Position numbers and translations under genes: made by a program. 64,000 nucleotides of DNA from Flavobacterium sp. SLB02 (lineage in GTDB: Bacteria > Bacteroidota > Bacteroidia > Flavobacteriales > Flavobacteriaceae), in contig NZ_CP045928.1 of NCBI RefSeq assembly GCF_009664855.1, positions 434,001-498,000 on the forward strand, given 5' to 3'. The notes beneath the pieces are model-generated. The model searched no databases. It was not told the origin of the DNA and worked only from the letters and a program-made list of their open reading frames with translations. This document shows positions 61,788-64,000 of this stretch, piece after piece. The first letter of the stretch is position 1. Each line of letters begins with the position of its first letter.

Positions 61788-62504
61788 ATGAAATTAGACA
61801 TATTAGCCTTCGGGGCACATCCGGATGATGTAGAGTTGGGTTGTGCGGGGACCATTTTAAAAGAAGTATCTCGTGGGAAAAAAGTAGGTATTGTTGATTT
61901 AACGCGTGGCGAATTAGGAACGCGCGGTACGGCAGAAACCAGAGATAAGGAAGCAAAAGATGCAGCAAATATTTTAGGGGTTTTGGTTCGTGAGAATTTA
62001 GGTTTGCGCGATGGTTTTTTTGTCAACGACGAAAAACATCAGCTAGAAGTTATTAAGATGATCCGAAAATATAAACCGGAGATTGTATTGTGTAATGCTA
62101 TTGACGACCGCCATATTGATCACGGAAAAGGGAGTAAGTTAGTTTCTGATGCTTGCTTTTTATCAGGATTAATGAAAATAGAAACTTCTATAGATGGAGA
62201 AAACCAGGAAGCCTGGAGACCAAAAGTAGTGTACCATTATATTCAGTGGAAAAACATTGAACCAGACTTTGTAGTAGATATTACAGGATTTGAAGAAAAG
62301 AAAATTGAAGCTGTGATGGCGTATAAAACGCAATTTTATGATCCAAATTCAAAAGAACCTGCTACGCCAATTACTAGTAAAAACTTTATGGAAAGCCTAA
62401 ATTACCGTGCACAGGACTTAGGAAGGTTAGTGGGGAAAGATTTTGCAGAAGGTTTTACTGTTGAAAGGTGTTTGGCAGTCAATAGCTTAGAGGATTTGAT
62501 GTGA
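61788..62504 (+). CDS. bshB1: Bacillithiol biosynthesis deacetylase BshB1
   Basis: 238 residues from MKLDILAFGAHPDDVELGCA (an upstream ATG at 61767 is less likely). This is a PIG-L/LmbE fold zinc deacetylase: the AHPDD motif and IDDRHIDHGKGS carry the zinc ligands, and RGELGTRGT is typical of BshB1. It removes acetate from GlcNAc-malate in bacillithiol synthesis. Single gene, about 75 bases before the first tRNA-His. Confidence 0.92.
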   Translation: MKLDILAFGAHPDDVELGCAGTILKEVSRGKKVGIVDLTRGELGTRGTAETRDKEAKDAANILGVLVRENLGLRDGFFVNDEKHQLEVIKMIRKYKPEIVLCNAIDDRHIDHGKGSKLVSDACFLSGLMKIETSIDGENQEAWRPKVVYHYIQWKNIEPDFVVDITGFEEKKIEAVMAYKTQFYDPNSKEPATPITSKNFMESLNYRAQDLGRLVGKDFAEGFTVERCLAVNSLEDLM

Positions 62505-62532
62505 TTTTGATATAAATTTTTCATTTTTTTCT

Positions 62533-62562
62533 TTGGTGAAGTAAACCTTTGTTGTATATTTG
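62533..62562 (+). promoter_or_regulatory. Promoter of tRNA-His 1
   Basis: TTG at 62533-62535, 19 bases, TATATTTG at 62555-62562. Confidence 0.7.
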
Positions 62563-62580
62563 CAACCGCAAAGAAAAATG

Positions 62581-62654
62581 GTGGTTGTAGCTCAGCTGGT
62601 TAGAGTATTGGTTTGTGGTGCCGAGGGTCGCCGGTTCGAACCCGGTCAGCCACC
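62581..62654 (+). tRNA. tRNA-His (GTG), copy 1
   Basis: Acceptor GTGGTTG/CAGCCAC, an extra G at -1 (62580) opposite C73 as required for tRNA-His, anticodon loop TTGTGGT, T arm GCCGG-TTCGAAC-CCGGT. No encoded CCA. The anticodon stem TTGGT/GCCGA differs from copy 2 at four positions with pairing kept. Confidence 0.93.
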
Positions 62655-62663
62655 CAGAATTGT

Positions 62664-62694
62664 AAAAGCCTTGAAGAAATTCAAGGCTTTTTTT
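62664..62694 (+). terminator. Terminator of tRNA-His 1
   Basis: AAAGCCTTGAA/TTCAAGGCTTT hairpin and T-run. Confidence 0.85.
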
Positions 62695-62699
62695 GTGCC

Positions 62700-63100
62700 A
62701 ATAAGTTAAATACCAATTTTTTAAAATTGCTTCGCCTGTTCGCTATCGGGTCCAAATCCCAAATTTGAAACTCCAATTTGAAACTGTAGAGGATTTAGAA
62801 TTTAATTATAGCCTAATTTAAACCTTGAGTAAATAATACAAATCGTGATATTGTAAACCTTCCAAAGGCTGAAATCGTTGGCTATGTTTGAAAATTGAAA
62901 CATTCAAATTTCTAATTGAAAGAGATTTGGAATTTGGAATTTATCTATTGGATTTTTTTTATCTACTGGAATTTATTTTATAAACAAAAAGTACAATGTT
63001 TAAGTCTTGGTTTATTGGTTATTATGGTTTGGTTTGTAAATCATTTTATTTCATCAAAACCATTTTCTTGCCTGATATCTCCGGTTTTGAGGCTTTTTTT
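62700..63100. other. Gap between the two tRNA-His genes
   Basis: About 400 bases with no credible gene. It contains a TTCGCCTGTTCGCTATCGG repeat fragment (62730) and GGAATTTGGAATTT-type short repeats (around 62935). Confidence 0.5.
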
Positions 63101-63130
63101 TTGCAGAAGTAAACCTTTGTTGTATATTTG
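63101..63130 (+). promoter_or_regulatory. Promoter of tRNA-His 2
   Basis: TTG at 63101-63103, 19 bases, TATATTTG at 63123-63130. The 25 bases up to the -7 box are identical to copy 1. Confidence 0.7.
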
Positions 63131-63149
63131 CACTCGCTAAGCAAAAATG

Positions 63150-63223
63150 GTGGTTGTAGCTCAGCTGGTTAGAGTAGCGGTTTGTGGTGCCGCGGGTCGC
63201 CGGTTCGAACCCGGTCAGCCACC
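63150..63223 (+). tRNA. tRNA-His (GTG), copy 2
   Basis: Same as copy 1 apart from the anticodon stem GCGGT/GCCGC. G-1 is present at 63149. No encoded CCA. Confidence 0.94.
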
Positions 63224-63231
63224 CAAAAATT

Positions 63232-63262
63232 TAAAGCCTTGAAGAGATTCAGGGCTTTTTTT
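63232..63262 (+). terminator. Terminator of tRNA-His 2
   Basis: AAAGCCTTGAA/TTCAGGGCTTT hairpin (one mismatch) and T-run. Confidence 0.75.
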
Positions 63263-63264
63263 GT

Positions 63265-63480
63265 GCCAATAAATCTCAAATTCCAAATTCCAAAATCCAA
63301 AATCCAAATTGTAAATTTTTGGATTAATTGGAGAATTGCGATCTCAAACTCCGTAAAGTTGCGCTTTTTAGTAAAGCACTAAGTCCACAAAGCTTTGTGT
63401 ACTTAGATGGTGTAAACACAACCTAAAACTTAGTGAACTCTGCGGAAAACCTTTGCGTTCTCTGTGGTAAAAATAATTAG
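63265..63480. repeat. Short-word and CGCAAAG-family repeats
   Basis: AAATTCCAAATTCCAAAATC is a complement of the GGAATTTGG words near 62935. It is followed by AAAGCACTAAGTCCACAAAG and CTTTGCGTTCTCTGTGG. 63480-63751 is A/T-rich leader DNA before nadA with no other gene. Confidence 0.5.
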
Positions 63481-63751
63481 GGAGTATAATTTTATGTCTC
63501 TCCATAATATTTAATGTTGATCCCTTTTTAGAAAGGCAAATCGTTAACCCTTCAGAGATCAGGAAATCTGGTCAGAACTTAATTGAGTTTAACGATATAA
63601 GATGTTAAATTAAAAACTAATGTTTCATGATTTTAATCATAAAATAAAATTAAGTGGCATAATATCTTTACGACATAAATCAGGTTTTAAAAAACAAAAT
63701 AATCGAGATATTCTAAAGGTACAATTTAAGGATATCGATAAAACTAACCGT

Positions 63752-64000
63752 ATGGATAAGCTATTCTTAATTGCTGAAATAAACCGACTCAAACAAGAAA
63801 AAAATGCGATCCTACTCGCTCATTATTATCAGGATAAAGACATACAGGAAGTCGCCGATTTTGTAGGCGATAGTCTTGAGTTATCTAAAAAAGCGGCTTC
63901 TGCCAATGCAGATATCATTGTTTTTGCAGGAGTATATTTTATGGCCGAAACGGCAAAAATCATCAATCCGGATAAAAAAGTGCTTTTGCCTGATAGCAAT
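63752..64000 (+). CDS. nadA: Quinolinate synthase A, N-terminal part
   Basis: 83 codons before the window ends. [20 protein letters not shown] then [29 protein letters not shown] and [20 protein letters not shown] are NadA hallmarks. It condenses iminoaspartate with dihydroxyacetone phosphate to quinolinate in NAD synthesis, using a [4Fe-4S] cluster whose later cysteine ligands lie outside the window. Confidence 0.93.
   Translation, partial: MDKLFLIAEINRLKQEKNAILLAHYYQDKDIQEVADFVGDSLELSKKAASANADIIVFAGVYFMAETAKIINPDKKVLLPDSN

Noticed and set aside
63182..63382. 66-residue ORF starting in tRNA-His 2
   Set aside because: It reads through the tRNA (WCRGSPVRTRSATQ) and intergenic repeats, so it is not a gene.

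Overview
The window comes from a Flavobacterium-like member of the Bacteroidota. The evidence is low GC (about one third), promoters of the Bacteroidota type (TTG, about 19-22 bases, TAnnTTTG), a type IX secretion C-terminal tail, bacillithiol and menaquinone genes, and many flavobacterial protein families. No prophage, transposase or CRISPR array was seen.

Layout. 0-27 kb is ordinary chromosome: an rRNA methyltransferase (cut by the window edge), the potassium transporter kup, an ECF sigma/anti-sigma/Spy-like operon, ilvE, mnmD, a divergent oxyR/dps pair, a SulP transporter with a beta carbonic anhydrase, sodC, small secreted proteins, a GH18 chitinase, and a MarR-led fatty-acid beta-oxidation operon. 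47-64 kb is also ordinary: long-chain acyl-CoA synthetase, a TonB-type outer membrane protein, purL, a secreted endonuclease, a beta-helix lipoprotein, thioesterase plus isochorismate synthase, a BshB1-type deacetylase, two tRNA-His genes, and the start of nadA.

27-47 kb is the notable part: an RNA-repair and tRNA-mimic island. It holds a WYL regulator, an HD-type hydrolase, an array of five small structured RNAs, a large RING/zinc protein, RtcB RNA ligase, a TatD nuclease, a SWIM/WGR gene pair, a duplicated non-coding block with tiny peptides flanking a frameshifted gene, three unusual tRNA genes (Asn, Asp, Pro anticodons), a circularly permuted tRNA mimic, a slipin and a DEDDh exonuclease. 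The five array RNAs share GGTCAA-N7-TTACTTC and can each form an 8-bp helix whose sequence changes from copy to copy with pairing kept. In one of them the helix replaces the anticodon arm of a tRNA-like body. A second RNA, 15 kb away, is a tRNA in permuted order with its acceptor stem closed by GCAA, the topology known from YrlA Y RNAs.

Three copies of a 22-base near-palindrome occur in the island, each followed after 9-10 bases by a degenerate -7 box (AAnnTTTG). They lie before the RNA array/RING gene, before rtcB, and before the permuted mimic/slipin/exonuclease. I infer one activator-controlled regulon, possibly under the WYL protein. Many intergenic gaps carry palindromic, MITE-like repeats.
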